Assembly (NCBI GenBank): GCA_036399715.1
Contig: DASWMO010000060.1
Coordinates: 1-5,242 of the forward strand
DNA from: DASVSE01 sp036399715
GTDB lineage: Bacteria > Bacteroidota > Rhodothermia > Rhodothermales > Rubricoccaceae
Direction of reading: 5' to 3'
Length of the DNA: 5,242 bases
A program made the translations under genes and the position numbers. How positions within the stretch are numbered: position 1 is the first letter of the stretch; each line of letters begins with the position of its first letter. Shown one piece after another: positions 1 to 5,242 of this stretch. The notes beneath the pieces are model-generated. The model did no database searches. It had not been told where the DNA came from and worked only from the letters and a program-made list of their open reading frames with translations.

Positions 1-2152
1 GAGCGACCTGTCGAACCTCGACGGCTCGGGCCGCCGCAAGCGCAAGTCCACGACGCCCGAGCCGGGCTCCGGCGCGACGCCGCCCCGCGACGGCGGCCGG
101 CCGGCCGCTCCGGGCGCCGCCCGCCCTGCCCGCGCCCCCAAGCCCGGCGAGGTCGCCGGCGGACCGCCGGCACCCCCGCCCGAAGACGGCGAGGCCCGCA
201 AGGCTGGCGGCAAGAAGGCCAAGAAGGGCGCCCGCCGCACCGAAGTCGACCGCACGGAGGTCGAGGCCAACGTCACCGAGACGCTCGGCAAGCTCGGGAC
301 CGGCCCCGGCCGCACGCGCCAGAAGCGCCGCCGCGCTCGCCGCGACGAGCGCGCGGCCGACCGCGCCGCCCGCGACCAGGCCGACCTCGACCAGTCGCAG
401 ATCCTGCGCGTGATGGAGTTCATCTCCACCGGCGACCTCGCCGAGGCGATGAACGTCCCCGTCACGGACGTCATCTCGAAGGGCTTCGGCCTCGGCATGA
501 TGGTGTCGATCAACCAGCGCCTCGACGCGGACTCCATCGTCCTCTTCGCCGACGAGTTCGGCTACGAGGTCGAGTTCATGACTGAGACCGAGGACGACTA
601 CGACCTCGACGCGCCTGACGACGAGGAAGACCTCGTCACGCGCCCCCCGATCGTGACCATCATGGGCCACGTCGACCACGGCAAGACGTCGCTGCTGGAC
701 TACATCCGCAAGGCCAACGTCGTCGCCGGCGAGGCCGGCGGCATCACGCAGCACATCGGCGCCTACCAGGTCACGACCGATTCGGGCCGCGCGGTCACGT
801 TCCTCGACACCCCGGGCCACGAGGCGTTCACGGCCATGCGCGCCCGCGGCGCCCAGGTCACGGACCTCGTCATCGTCGTCGTCGCCGCCGACGACCAGGT
901 GATGCCGCAGACCATCGAGGCCATCAACCACTCGCGCGCCGCCGAGGTGCCGATGATCATCGCCATCAACAAGATGGACCGTCCGGCCGCGAACCCGGAC
1001 AAGATCATGGCGCAGCTCTCGGACCAGGGTGTGCAGGTCGAGCAGTACGGCGGGTCGGTCCAGTGCGAACTCATCTCGGCGCAGTCGGGCGACAACGTCG
1101 ACTCGCTCCTCGAAAAGGTGTTGCTCGAAGCGGACCTGCTCGACCTCAAGGCCAACCCGGACCGCATGGCGGTCGGGACCGTCGTCGAGGCGCGCCTCGA
1201 TAAGGGCCGCGGTGTCGTCGCGACGGTCCTCGTCCAGAACGGGACGCTGGAGCCGGGCGATGCGTACGTCGTCGGCCTCACGTCGGGCCGCGTCCGCGCG
1301 ATGTTCAACGAGCGCGACCAGCGCGTCGAGACGGCCGGGCCGTCGGCGCCGGTCCAGATTCTCGGCCTCTCGGCCGCACCCGAGGTCGGCGACAAGCTGT
1401 ACGTGCTCGCCGACGAGCGCGAGGCCCGCGAGATCGCCTCGCGGCGGCAATCGCTCATCCGCCAGCAGACGCTCCAGCAGCGCCGCCGCGTGACGCTCGA
1501 CGACCTCTCGCGCCGCATGGCCGAGGGCGAGATCACCAACCTCAACCTCGTCGTGAAGGCCGACGTCGGCGGCTCGGTCGAGGCGCTCTCGGACGCCCTG
1601 CTGAAGCTCTCCAACGGCGAGGTCGCCGTCGACATCGTCCACTCGGGCGTCGGTGCGATCACCGAGTCTGACGTGATGCTCGCCGCCGCCTCGGACGCGA
1701 TCATCGTCGGGTTCCAGGTGCGGCCCGTCACGGGTGTGCGCCAGATCGCCGAGCGTGAGGCCATCGACATCCGCCTCTACTCGGTCATCTACGACGCCAT
1801 CGGAGAGGTCCGCGACGCGCTCGAAGGGCTCCTCAGCCCCGAGCAGAAGGAGACCGTCACGGCAACCGTGGACGTCCGCGAGGTTTTCCGCGCACCCAAG
1901 ATCGGGACCATCGCGGGCTCGTATGTCGTCGAGGGTAAGGTGAGCCGCAACGACCGCGTCCGCCTCGTCCGCGACGGCGTCGTGGTCTACAACGGCCAGA
2001 TCGAGTCCCTGCGCCGCTTCAAGGAGGACGTCGCGTCGGTCCAGGCCGGCTACGAGTGCGGCCTCTCGATTCGCAACTTCAACGACATCAAGGTCGGCGA
2101 CCAGATCGAGTCCTACGTGGTCACCGAGGAGAAGCGTACGCTTGCGGCTTAA
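1..2152 (+). CDS. infB: Translation initiation factor IF-2 (5' end outside window)
   Basis: IF-2 is the GTPase that brings initiator fMet-tRNA to the 30S subunit and promotes 50S joining in the cytoplasm. The reading frame is open from base 2, so the gene starts upstream; about 716 codons are visible. Bases 2-230 encode a Pro/Ala/Gly/Arg/Lys-rich low-complexity stretch typical of the variable IF-2 N-terminus. Next comes a basic segment and the IF2_N-type helical domain (about 401-574, with VPVTDVIS and MVSINQRLDADSI). The G domain is complete: G1 GHVDHGKT at 665-688, G2 GGIT at 737-748, G3 DTPGH at 806-820, G4 NKMD at 968-979, G5 SA at 1076-1081. A beta-barrel domain follows from about 1166. 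Domain III starts near 1544 (LNLVVKADVGGSVEAL). The C-terminal fMet-tRNA-binding domain keeps GYECGL at 2048-2065. The stop is TAA. The GTG/ATG at 410-415 are internal codons, because the upstream codons continue IF-2-like sequence. No defect is seen. Confidence 0.97.
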   Translation, partial: SDLSNLDGSGRRKRKSTTPEPGSGATPPRDGGRPAAPGAARPARAPKPGEVAGGPPAPPPEDGEARKAGGKKAKKGARRTEVDRTEVEANVTETLGKLGTGPGRTRQKRRRARRDERAADRAARDQADLDQSQILRVMEFISTGDLAEAMNVPVTDVISKGFGLGMMVSINQRLDADSIVLFADEFGYEVEFMTETEDDYDLDAPDDEEDLVTRPPIVTIMGHVDHGKTSLLDYIRKANVVAGEAGGITQHIGAYQVTTDSGRAVTFLDTPGHEAFTAMRARGAQVTDLVIVVVAADDQVMPQTIEAINHSRAAEVPMIIAINKMDRPAANPDKIMAQLSDQGVQVEQYGGSVQCELISAQSGDNVDSLLEKVLLEADLLDLKANPDRMAVGTVVEARLDKGRGVVATVLVQNGTLEPGDAYVVGLTSGRVRAMFNERDQRVETAGPSAPVQILGLSAAPEVGDKLYVLADEREAREIASRRQSLIRQQTLQQRRRVTLDDLSRRMAEGEITNLNLVVKADVGGSVEALSDALLKLSNGEVAVDIVHSGVGAITESDVMLAAASDAIIVGFQVRPVTGVRQIAEREAIDIRLYSVIYDAIGEVRDALEGLLSPEQKETVTATVDVREVFRAPKIGTIAGSYVVEGKVSRNDRVRLVRDGVVVYNGQIESLRRFKEDVASVQAGYECGLSIRNFNDIKVGDQIESYVVTEEKRTLAA

Positions 2153-2169
2153 GGGTACTGGGACATGGA

Positions 2170-2214
2170 GGCCGGGGAATGGCAGAAGTGCCGATCCCCG
2201 GTCTGCCATTTCCC
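2170..2214 (+). promoter_or_regulatory. Alternative hairpins in the infB-rbfA spacer
   Basis: Two stem-loops compete for the same bases. Hairpin A pairs CCGGGGA (2172-2178) with TCCCCGG (2195-2201), extendable by a G-U and a G-C pair to 2170/2203. It is capped after a small internal loop by GGCA (2181-2184) pairing with TGCC (2189-2192) around a GAAG loop. Hairpin B pairs TGGCAGA (2180-2186) with TCTGCCA (2202-2208). It extends through AA/TT and, past one bulged T, GGG (2175-2177) with CCC (2212-2214). Both cannot form at once. No U-tract follows either, so neither looks like a simple Rho-independent terminator. The pairing is seen directly; a role in controlling rbfA, RNA processing, or being part of a dispersed repeat is inference. 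Confidence 0.45.
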
Positions 2215-2235
2215 ATTTCCCGTTTCCCATTTCCC
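2208..2235 (+). repeat. Four tandem 7-bp repeats (ATTTCCC, third copy GTTTCCC)
   Basis: The units are 2208-2214, 2215-2221, 2222-2228 and 2229-2235, perfect apart from A to G at the first base of the third unit. The array ends one base before the proposed rbfA ATG at 2237. The bottom strand therefore carries four GGG runs with 4-base spacers, the classic spacing for an intramolecular G-quadruplex, and the top strand could form an i-motif. The first unit overlaps the 3' arm of hairpin B. The AT-containing, pyrimidine-only-like composition contrasts with the GC-rich codon-biased surroundings. The array is reminiscent of the heptanucleotide tandem repeats known from filamentous cyanobacteria, but I cannot assign it to a family. 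Confidence 0.85.
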
Positions 2236-2236
2236 A

Positions 2237-2662
2237 ATGAGCATTCGCACCGACCGCGTCGCGCGCATGATCCAGCGCGAGGTCGCGGACCTGCTTCAGC
2301 AGGACTTCGGCGAGGCCACGCAGTCGCTCACGACCGTCACCGGCGCCCGCATCACGCCGGACCTCGGGACGGCGTACATCGACGTGTCCGTGATGGGCGC
2401 GACCGACGAGGCGCGGCAGGCGGCGTTCGCCCGGCTCGCGGCCCAGGCGCCGCTCGTGCGCGTCGCGCTCGCGGCGCGCATCCGCCACCAGGTGCGGCGC
2501 ATCCCGGAGATCAAGTTTTTCCTCGACGAGGGCCCGCAGCGCATGGCGCAGATGGACGACCTCTTCGCACGGATCCGCGCCGACCGCGAGGCCCGAGGCG
2601 TCACGGATGAGCCCGAGGCGGACGAAATCGATGACGCGCCGGCCGGGCCAGGGGACTACTGA
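2237..2662 (+). CDS. rbfA: 30S ribosome-binding factor RbfA
   Basis: RbfA binds the immature 30S subunit and helps finish 16S rRNA 5'-end processing; in E. coli it is needed for growth in the cold. The 141-residue product has the family layout. The N-terminal helix carries RTDRVARMIQREVADLL (residues 4-20). A KH-like core follows with VTGARITPDLGTAYIDVSVMG (34-54), and then the signature RHQVRRIPEIKFFLDEGPQR ending with a helix MAQMDDLFARI. A short acidic tail follows, so the length is slightly above the usual 120-135. I chose ATG 2237 because family homology begins right there. An in-frame ATG at 2165 would add 24 residues encoded by the hairpin and the heptamer repeats (ending HFPFPVSHFP), which is not RbfA-like. 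That upstream ATG does have a weak GGG-containing sequence 9 bases before it, whereas 2237 has only pyrimidines upstream. The stop overlaps the next start as TGATG. Confidence 0.93.
   Translation: MSIRTDRVARMIQREVADLLQQDFGEATQSLTTVTGARITPDLGTAYIDVSVMGATDEARQAAFARLAAQAPLVRVALAARIRHQVRRIPEIKFFLDEGPQRMAQMDDLFARIRADREARGVTDEPEADEIDDAPAGPGDY
2650..2655 (+). promoter_or_regulatory. Possible Shine-Dalgarno (AGGGGA) for the exported protein
   Basis: AGGGGA lies six bases before the ATG at 2662, inside the last codons of rbfA. It is the only good purine-rich match at suitable spacing before any start in this window. Together with the one-base TGATG overlap it supports 2662 as the start and suggests coupling to rbfA translation. 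Sequence and spacing are seen; function is inferred. Confidence 0.4.
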
Positions 2663-3333
2663 TGCGCGCGGAGATCGGCTTGCTTGCCACGCTTCTGCTC
2701 GCCGCTCGTCCTGCGGCGGCACAGGATGACACGCTTCAGCCGGACGTCTCAGCCGTCTTCGGAAGTAGCCTGTACGAAGGGGTCGTCGGGGAGGTGTTTC
2801 ATCGCGACCCGGCGACGTGCATACGTGGAATCCGAATGGTCACGCTGCCCTCGTTCTCTGCCGAGCGCGTCTCGGGAACGTGCCAGACGCAGAACGGCTT
2901 CGTCGCTTACGCGGCCAGCCCTGAGCAGAGCCTGAGGTACGCCGGGCAGGACACGTCGGGCGTCGAGTCGTGGGGCCCGGCCCGCGCCCGTGCCGTGGAG
3001 GTTGAGCGGGCCGAGGTCCGAATCGATTCGGCGCTCGCTGCCCGCGTCGCGGCCGTGTGGGCGCGCGCCCTGCGGACGACGCGGCAGCCGCCGGACCCAG
3101 ACCCGGCCATGCTGTCGATCCGTGGTGACGGCGAGACCATATACTTCGCCTCGTTTGCTCCGGTGATGCTCACCGCCCACGCGTGGAGCCCGAACCCTGG
3201 GTCGCTGCCGGGCGCAATGGTCGCACTCGGCGACGCCATCGCAGCCGTCGCTCTGCGCCGTGCCCCGGCCGGCACGATCAGCCGGGCGTGCGACCGCCTG
3301 GAAGCGCTCCTGCCCGCCGAGGCGAACCCGTGA
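2662..3333 (+). CDS. Exported protein of unknown function
   Basis: I do not recognise a named family. The 223-residue product starts with a convincing Sec signal peptide: Arg2, a hydrophobic core IGLLATLLLAA (5-15), then ARPAAA with likely cleavage after Ala20 before QDD. No lipobox cysteine is at the cleavage point, so a soluble periplasmic or secreted protein is more likely than a lipoprotein. There are no further membrane segments. Three cysteines remain after cleavage (53, 74, 210). C53 and C74 sit in a short segment that could form a disulphide. The C-terminal half has an Ala-rich helix with AAVWARALRTTRQPPDPDP (130-148), then DGETIYFASF (156-165) and AHAWSPNPGS.PGAMVALGDAI (172-193), which looks like a compact conserved fold. 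It overlaps rbfA by one base and ends six bases before truB, so it is probably cotranscribed. Codon choice is less GC-extreme than its neighbours, with rare ATA isoleucine codons at 2821 and 3139. That and its odd context suggest later insertion or weak expression. The CDS is real with fair certainty; its function is unknown. Confidence 0.8.
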   Translation: MRAEIGLLATLLLAARPAAAQDDTLQPDVSAVFGSSLYEGVVGEVFHRDPATCIRGIRMVTLPSFSAERVSGTCQTQNGFVAYAASPEQSLRYAGQDTSGVESWGPARARAVEVERAEVRIDSALAARVAAVWARALRTTRQPPDPDPAMLSIRGDGETIYFASFAPVMLTAHAWSPNPGSLPGAMVALGDAIAAVALRRAPAGTISRACDRLEALLPAEANP

Positions 3334-3339
3334 GCCCAC

Positions 3340-4125
3340 GTGTCTGACATCCGCATCCTCACGTCGGCCGACGCGCTTGTCCTCCCGCTCGGACCGGCGG
3401 GCGTGCTCGTGGACAAGCCCAAGGGCATGTCGTCGTTCGGCGTCGTCAAGAAGATCCGCTGGGCGACCGGCGAGACGCGCGTCGGCCATGCCGGCACGCT
3501 CGACCCCATGGCAACGGGCCTGCTCGTCGTCCTCGTCGGGCGCGAGGCGACGCGTGAGCAGGACCGCTTCATGGGTCTGCCGAAGGTGTACACGGCGACG
3601 ATGCGCCTCGGTCAGACGACGCCGAGCGCCGACGCCGAGACGCCCGTCGACGCCACGCGCGACGCCTCGGGCGTGACCGATGCAGACCTCGCCGCGCTTC
3701 TGCCGCAGTTCACAGGCGACATCACGCAGACGCCGCCGATCTACGCCGCGATCAAGGTCGGCGGCGAGCGGCTGTACAAGAAGGCCCGCCGCGGCGAGAC
3801 GGTCGACGTCCCGAGCCGCGTCGTGACGGTCTCCGAACTGGCGTTTACGGCCCGCCGGGGCGACGACGTCGACCTCCGGATGCTGTGCTCGAAGGGCACG
3901 TACGTCCGTGCGCTCGCCCGTGACATCGGCGAGGCGCTCGGCGTCGGGGCGCACCTCGTCGCGCTCCGCCGGGAGGCCATCGGGCCGTTCCAGGCCGCCG
4001 AGGCGTTCGCGCTCGACGCCTTCGACGCCCTCCGCACCGCCCGCGACGCCGAGGTCCGTGAGGCCGCGAGCGACGCGGAGGCGCGCGACGCGGAGGCGCG
4101 CGACGCCGCACCCTCGGCCGCGTGA
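3340..4125 (+). CDS. truB: tRNA pseudouridine(55) synthase TruB
   Basis: TruB converts U55 in the T-loop of tRNAs to pseudouridine and also acts as a tRNA-folding chaperone. The 261-residue product holds the family motifs in order: VDKPKGMSSF (24-33), GHAGTLDPMATGLL (49-62) with catalytic Asp55, KVYTATMRLGQTTPSADAETP (82-102), QTPPIYAAIKVGGERLYKKAR (130-150) and CSKGTYVRALARDIG (183-197), ending with REAIGPF (211-217). It is near the short end for bacterial TruB and shows no obvious PUA domain after the catalytic domain. Instead it ends in a charged, Ala-rich tail with DAEAR repeats. The start is GTG 3340, the only start codon upstream of the KPKG motif after the preceding stop at 3331-3333; there is no Shine-Dalgarno sequence. 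The stop overlaps the ribF start as GTGA, which implies translational coupling. Confidence 0.96.
   Translation: MSDIRILTSADALVLPLGPAGVLVDKPKGMSSFGVVKKIRWATGETRVGHAGTLDPMATGLLVVLVGREATREQDRFMGLPKVYTATMRLGQTTPSADAETPVDATRDASGVTDADLAALLPQFTGDITQTPPIYAAIKVGGERLYKKARRGETVDVPSRVVTVSELAFTARRGDDVDLRMLCSKGTYVRALARDIGEALGVGAHLVALRREAIGPFQAAEAFALDAFDALRTARDAEVREAASDAEARDAEARDAAPSAA
4072..4106 (+). repeat. 15-bp tandem repeat encoding DAEAR in the TruB tail
   Basis: The unit GACGCGGAGGCGCGC occurs perfectly at 4072-4086 and 4087-4101, with a partial third copy GACGC at 4102-4106. It is in frame and encodes Asp-Ala-Glu-Ala-Arg. A diverged copy (DAEVR) lies at 4045-4059, so the array probably arose by in-frame duplication. 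The repeat adds to a charged helical-looking C-terminal tail beyond the catalytic domain. Changes in copy number would keep the frame, but a longer tail would still have to end in the GTGA overlap with ribF. Confidence 0.85.
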
Positions 4126-5081
4126 TCCGCGAGACGGACCCGGCCCGCGACGACCGCTCCGTGGTCACCACGGGCACGTTCGACGGCGTCCACCTGGGGC
4201 ATCAGGCCATCGTGGCGTACCTCGTCGAGCGCGCCCGCGCCGTCGGCGGCGTGCCGACCGTCGTGACGTTCAGCCCGCACCCACGCGAGGTCATCACGGG
4301 CGCGCCGGTGCCGCTGCTAACGACGCTCGAAGAGCGCGCGGACCGCCTCGAAGCGCTCGGCGTCGAGCGCTTCGTCGTGCTTCCGTTCTCGCGTGCGCTG
4401 AGCCAGCTCTCGGCCGAGGCCTACGTCGCCGACGTGCTCCTCGGGCAGGTCGGGATGCGCGAGATCGTCGTCGGCTACGACCACCGCTTCGGCCGCGGTC
4501 GCGAGGGCGACCGCGCGACGCTGGAGCGCATCGGGACCGCGCGCGGCTTCACGGTCGACGTCATCCCTGAGCAGATTTACGGGGCGGGCGAGGGCGTCGC
4601 GGGCGACGGGCCCGCGCGGGGAGTGACCATCTCGTCGTCCGAGATCCGCCGCCGCCTCCTCGACGACGGCGACGCGGCCGGCGCCGCACTCCTGCTGGGA
4701 CGACCCTACCGGATCTCTGGCCCGGTCGTCCGCGGCGACCAGCGCGGCCGCACCATCGGCTACCCGACGGCCAACGTCCAGCCCGCCAACCCGTCCAAGC
4801 TCGTCCCCAAGACGGGCGTCTACGCGGTCCGCGCCCACCTGCCCGGCGGCGAGACGCACGGCGGCATGATGAACGTGGGCGTCCGCCCGACGTTCGAGAC
4901 GGCCGGCCGGCGTACGGTCGAGGTGCACCTGTTCGACTTTGCGGGGGACCTCTACGGCCAGACGCTTGCCGTCGACCTCGTCGCGCGCCTTCGCGACGAG
5001 CAGCGGTTCGCAGGTATCGAGGCCCTTGTCTCGCAACTGCGTGAAGACGAGTCGGAGGCCCGAAACGCCCTCGCAGGGTAG
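4122..5081 (+). CDS. ribF: Bifunctional riboflavin kinase / FAD synthetase RibF
   Basis: RibF phosphorylates riboflavin to FMN and adenylylates FMN to FAD in the cytoplasm. The 319-residue product is full length for the family. The N-terminal adenylyltransferase has TGTFDGVHLGH (17-27), TFSPHPRE (49-56), VGYDHRFGRGREGD (117-130) and ISSSEIRRRL (170-179). The C-terminal riboflavin kinase has GRTIGYPTANV (209-219) with the nucleotide-binding PTAN, the MNVGVRPTF strand (250-258) and VEVHLFDF (266-273). Glu267 there aligns by motif with the catalytic base of the Corynebacterium enzyme. The closing helix is RDEQRFAGIEALVSQLREDESEAR (291-314). Just before ISSSEIR is a Gly-rich stretch, GAGEGVAGDGPARG (154-167), somewhat longer than I expect for this linker. 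The start is GTG 4122, whose bases overlap the truB TGA, and the first conserved motif follows within 17 residues. No Shine-Dalgarno sequence is evident, so coupling to truB is likely. ribF next to truB and rpsO is a common bacterial neighbourhood. Confidence 0.97.
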   Translation: MIRETDPARDDRSVVTTGTFDGVHLGHQAIVAYLVERARAVGGVPTVVTFSPHPREVITGAPVPLLTTLEERADRLEALGVERFVVLPFSRALSQLSAEAYVADVLLGQVGMREIVVGYDHRFGRGREGDRATLERIGTARGFTVDVIPEQIYGAGEGVAGDGPARGVTISSSEIRRRLLDDGDAAGAALLLGRPYRISGPVVRGDQRGRTIGYPTANVQPANPSKLVPKTGVYAVRAHLPGGETHGGMMNVGVRPTFETAGRRTVEVHLFDFAGDLYGQTLAVDLVARLRDEQRFAGIEALVSQLREDESEARNALAG

Positions 5082-5106
5082 GTTGCCGGCGGTGCGTCCC
5101 GGAGCG

Positions 5107-5200
5107 GATGCGCCATTTCCAGCCTTCGGCCGCGACTTCGCGGCCCCCGTCTTCGTCCGCATCGTAGATCGGACGAGGATCATCCATCTCCCTCATGATC
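5107..5200 (+). promoter_or_regulatory. Structured rpsO leader, candidate S15 autoregulatory RNA
   Basis: Three consecutive helices can be drawn by eye. P1 is GGCCGCG (5128-5134) with CGCGGCC (5139-5145), a GACTTC-type loop closed to four bases. P2 is a nine-pair stem, 5151-5159 with 5170-5178 including one U-G, extended past a bulged C by ATC/GAT (5161-5163/5167-5169) around a GTA loop. P3 is GATCAT (5178-5183) with ATGATC (5195-5200), which pairs the rpsO start codon. An alternative stem GATGCG (5107-5112) with CGCATC (5158-5163) encloses P1 and excludes P2. S15 is known to repress its own mRNA through unrelated leader structures in several phyla, so a role here is plausible. The pairings are seen; the regulation is inferred. 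No U-tract follows P1 or P2, so termination is less likely. Confidence 0.5.
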
Positions 5201-5242
5201 AGCAAGGAGCAGAAGCAGGGCATCGCAGCCCAGCACGGCGAC
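5195..5242 (+). CDS. rpsO: 30S ribosomal protein S15 (3' end outside window)
   Basis: S15 is a primary 16S rRNA-binding protein that nucleates assembly of the 30S platform. Only 16 codons are visible, reading MISKEQKQGIAAQHGD. This matches the start of the S15 N-terminal helix in Bacteroidota-like proteins (a Lys/Glu-rich helix followed by a His/Tyr-Gly turn). Its position directly after ribF in the usual ribF-rpsO order supports the call strongly. ATG 5195 is the only usable start, since the frame upstream has no ATG, GTG or TTG before the TAG at 5165-5167. The 11 bases before it (ccatctccctc) are pyrimidine-rich with no Shine-Dalgarno sequence, and the start codon can pair in a hairpin with 5178-5183. 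Confidence 0.85.
   Translation, partial: MISKEQKQGIAAQHGD

Noticed and set aside
763..1770. Minus-strand open frame inside infB
   Set aside because: It is Ser/Arg/Thr-rich and lies opposite the highly conserved IF-2 G domain; a composition artefact.
2056..2610. Plus-strand frame running from the infB end through rbfA
   Set aside because: It is Arg/Pro/His/Gly-rich, out of frame with both infB and rbfA, and crosses the spacer without conserved sequence.
3331..3342. Possible read-through fusion of the exported protein to TruB
   Set aside because: The two genes share a reading frame and are separated by one TGA, but TruB has its own GTG start with family homology beginning there. Exporting a tRNA enzyme makes no sense.
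2749..3954. Long minus-strand open frame (401 codons) across the exported-protein gene and truB
   Set aside because: It is Arg/Asp/Gly-rich low-information sequence antisense to well-supported genes, as expected from GC-rich codon bias. It has no recognisable motif.
5112..5120. Second copy of the heptamer element (GCCATTTCC)
   Set aside because: It is a single 9-base match to 2205-2213 with no tandem units; it could be chance or an eroded remnant.
5128..5145. Rho-independent terminator after ribF
   Set aside because: The stem is strong but is followed by a C-rich CCCGTCTTCGTC sequence, not a T-run.
4317..5183. Minus-strand open frame opposite ribF
   Set aside because: It mirrors ribF codon bias with no domain signature, while ribF has all of its motifs.
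5082..5194. Bacteroidota-type promoter for rpsO
   Set aside because: I found no convincing -33 TTG paired with a -7 TAnnTTTG element in this spacer.

Overview
The window is a GC-rich segment (third codon positions almost all G or C) holding one co-directional, tightly packed translation gene block on the + strand. Its order is infB (5' end outside the window), rbfA, a small exported protein of unknown function, truB, ribF, and the first 16 codons of rpsO. The infB-rbfA-truB-ribF-rpsO order is a classic bacterial housekeeping arrangement. The IF-2 N-terminal part, the N-terminus of S15 and the near absence of Shine-Dalgarno sequences before most starts resemble the Bacteroidota/Rhodothermota side of the tree. 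A GC-rich marine Rhodothermota (Rubrivirga/Rubricoccus-like) is my best guess. This is an inference from sequence feel, not from a search.

Layout: bases 1-2152 encode the C-terminal ~716 codons of IF-2, with all GTPase motifs intact. Bases 2153-2236 are an unusual spacer. It has two mutually exclusive hairpins followed by four tandem heptamers (ATTTCCC type) that run up to the rbfA start at 2237. rbfA ends in a TGATG overlap with an unknown 223-residue protein (2662-3333) carrying a clear signal peptide. truB starts at a GTG six bases later and ends in a GTGA overlap with ribF (4122-5081). A 113-base spacer rich in hairpins (5082-5194) leads to rpsO at 5195, and one helix there includes the rpsO start codon.

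How the genes fit together: IF-2 starts translation, RbfA matures the 30S subunit, TruB modifies U55 of tRNAs, S15 is a primary 16S-binding protein, and RibF makes FMN and FAD. The overlaps and short gaps suggest one transcript with translational coupling from rbfA to ribF. I see no Rho-independent terminator and no convincing promoter inside the window.

The most interesting items are the rpsO leader, as a candidate S15 autoregulatory RNA; the hairpin plus heptamer repeat element ahead of rbfA; and the secreted orphan protein embedded in a translation operon. Nothing here looks like a defence system, mobile element or CRISPR array. No stretch longer than 300 bases lacks a gene.
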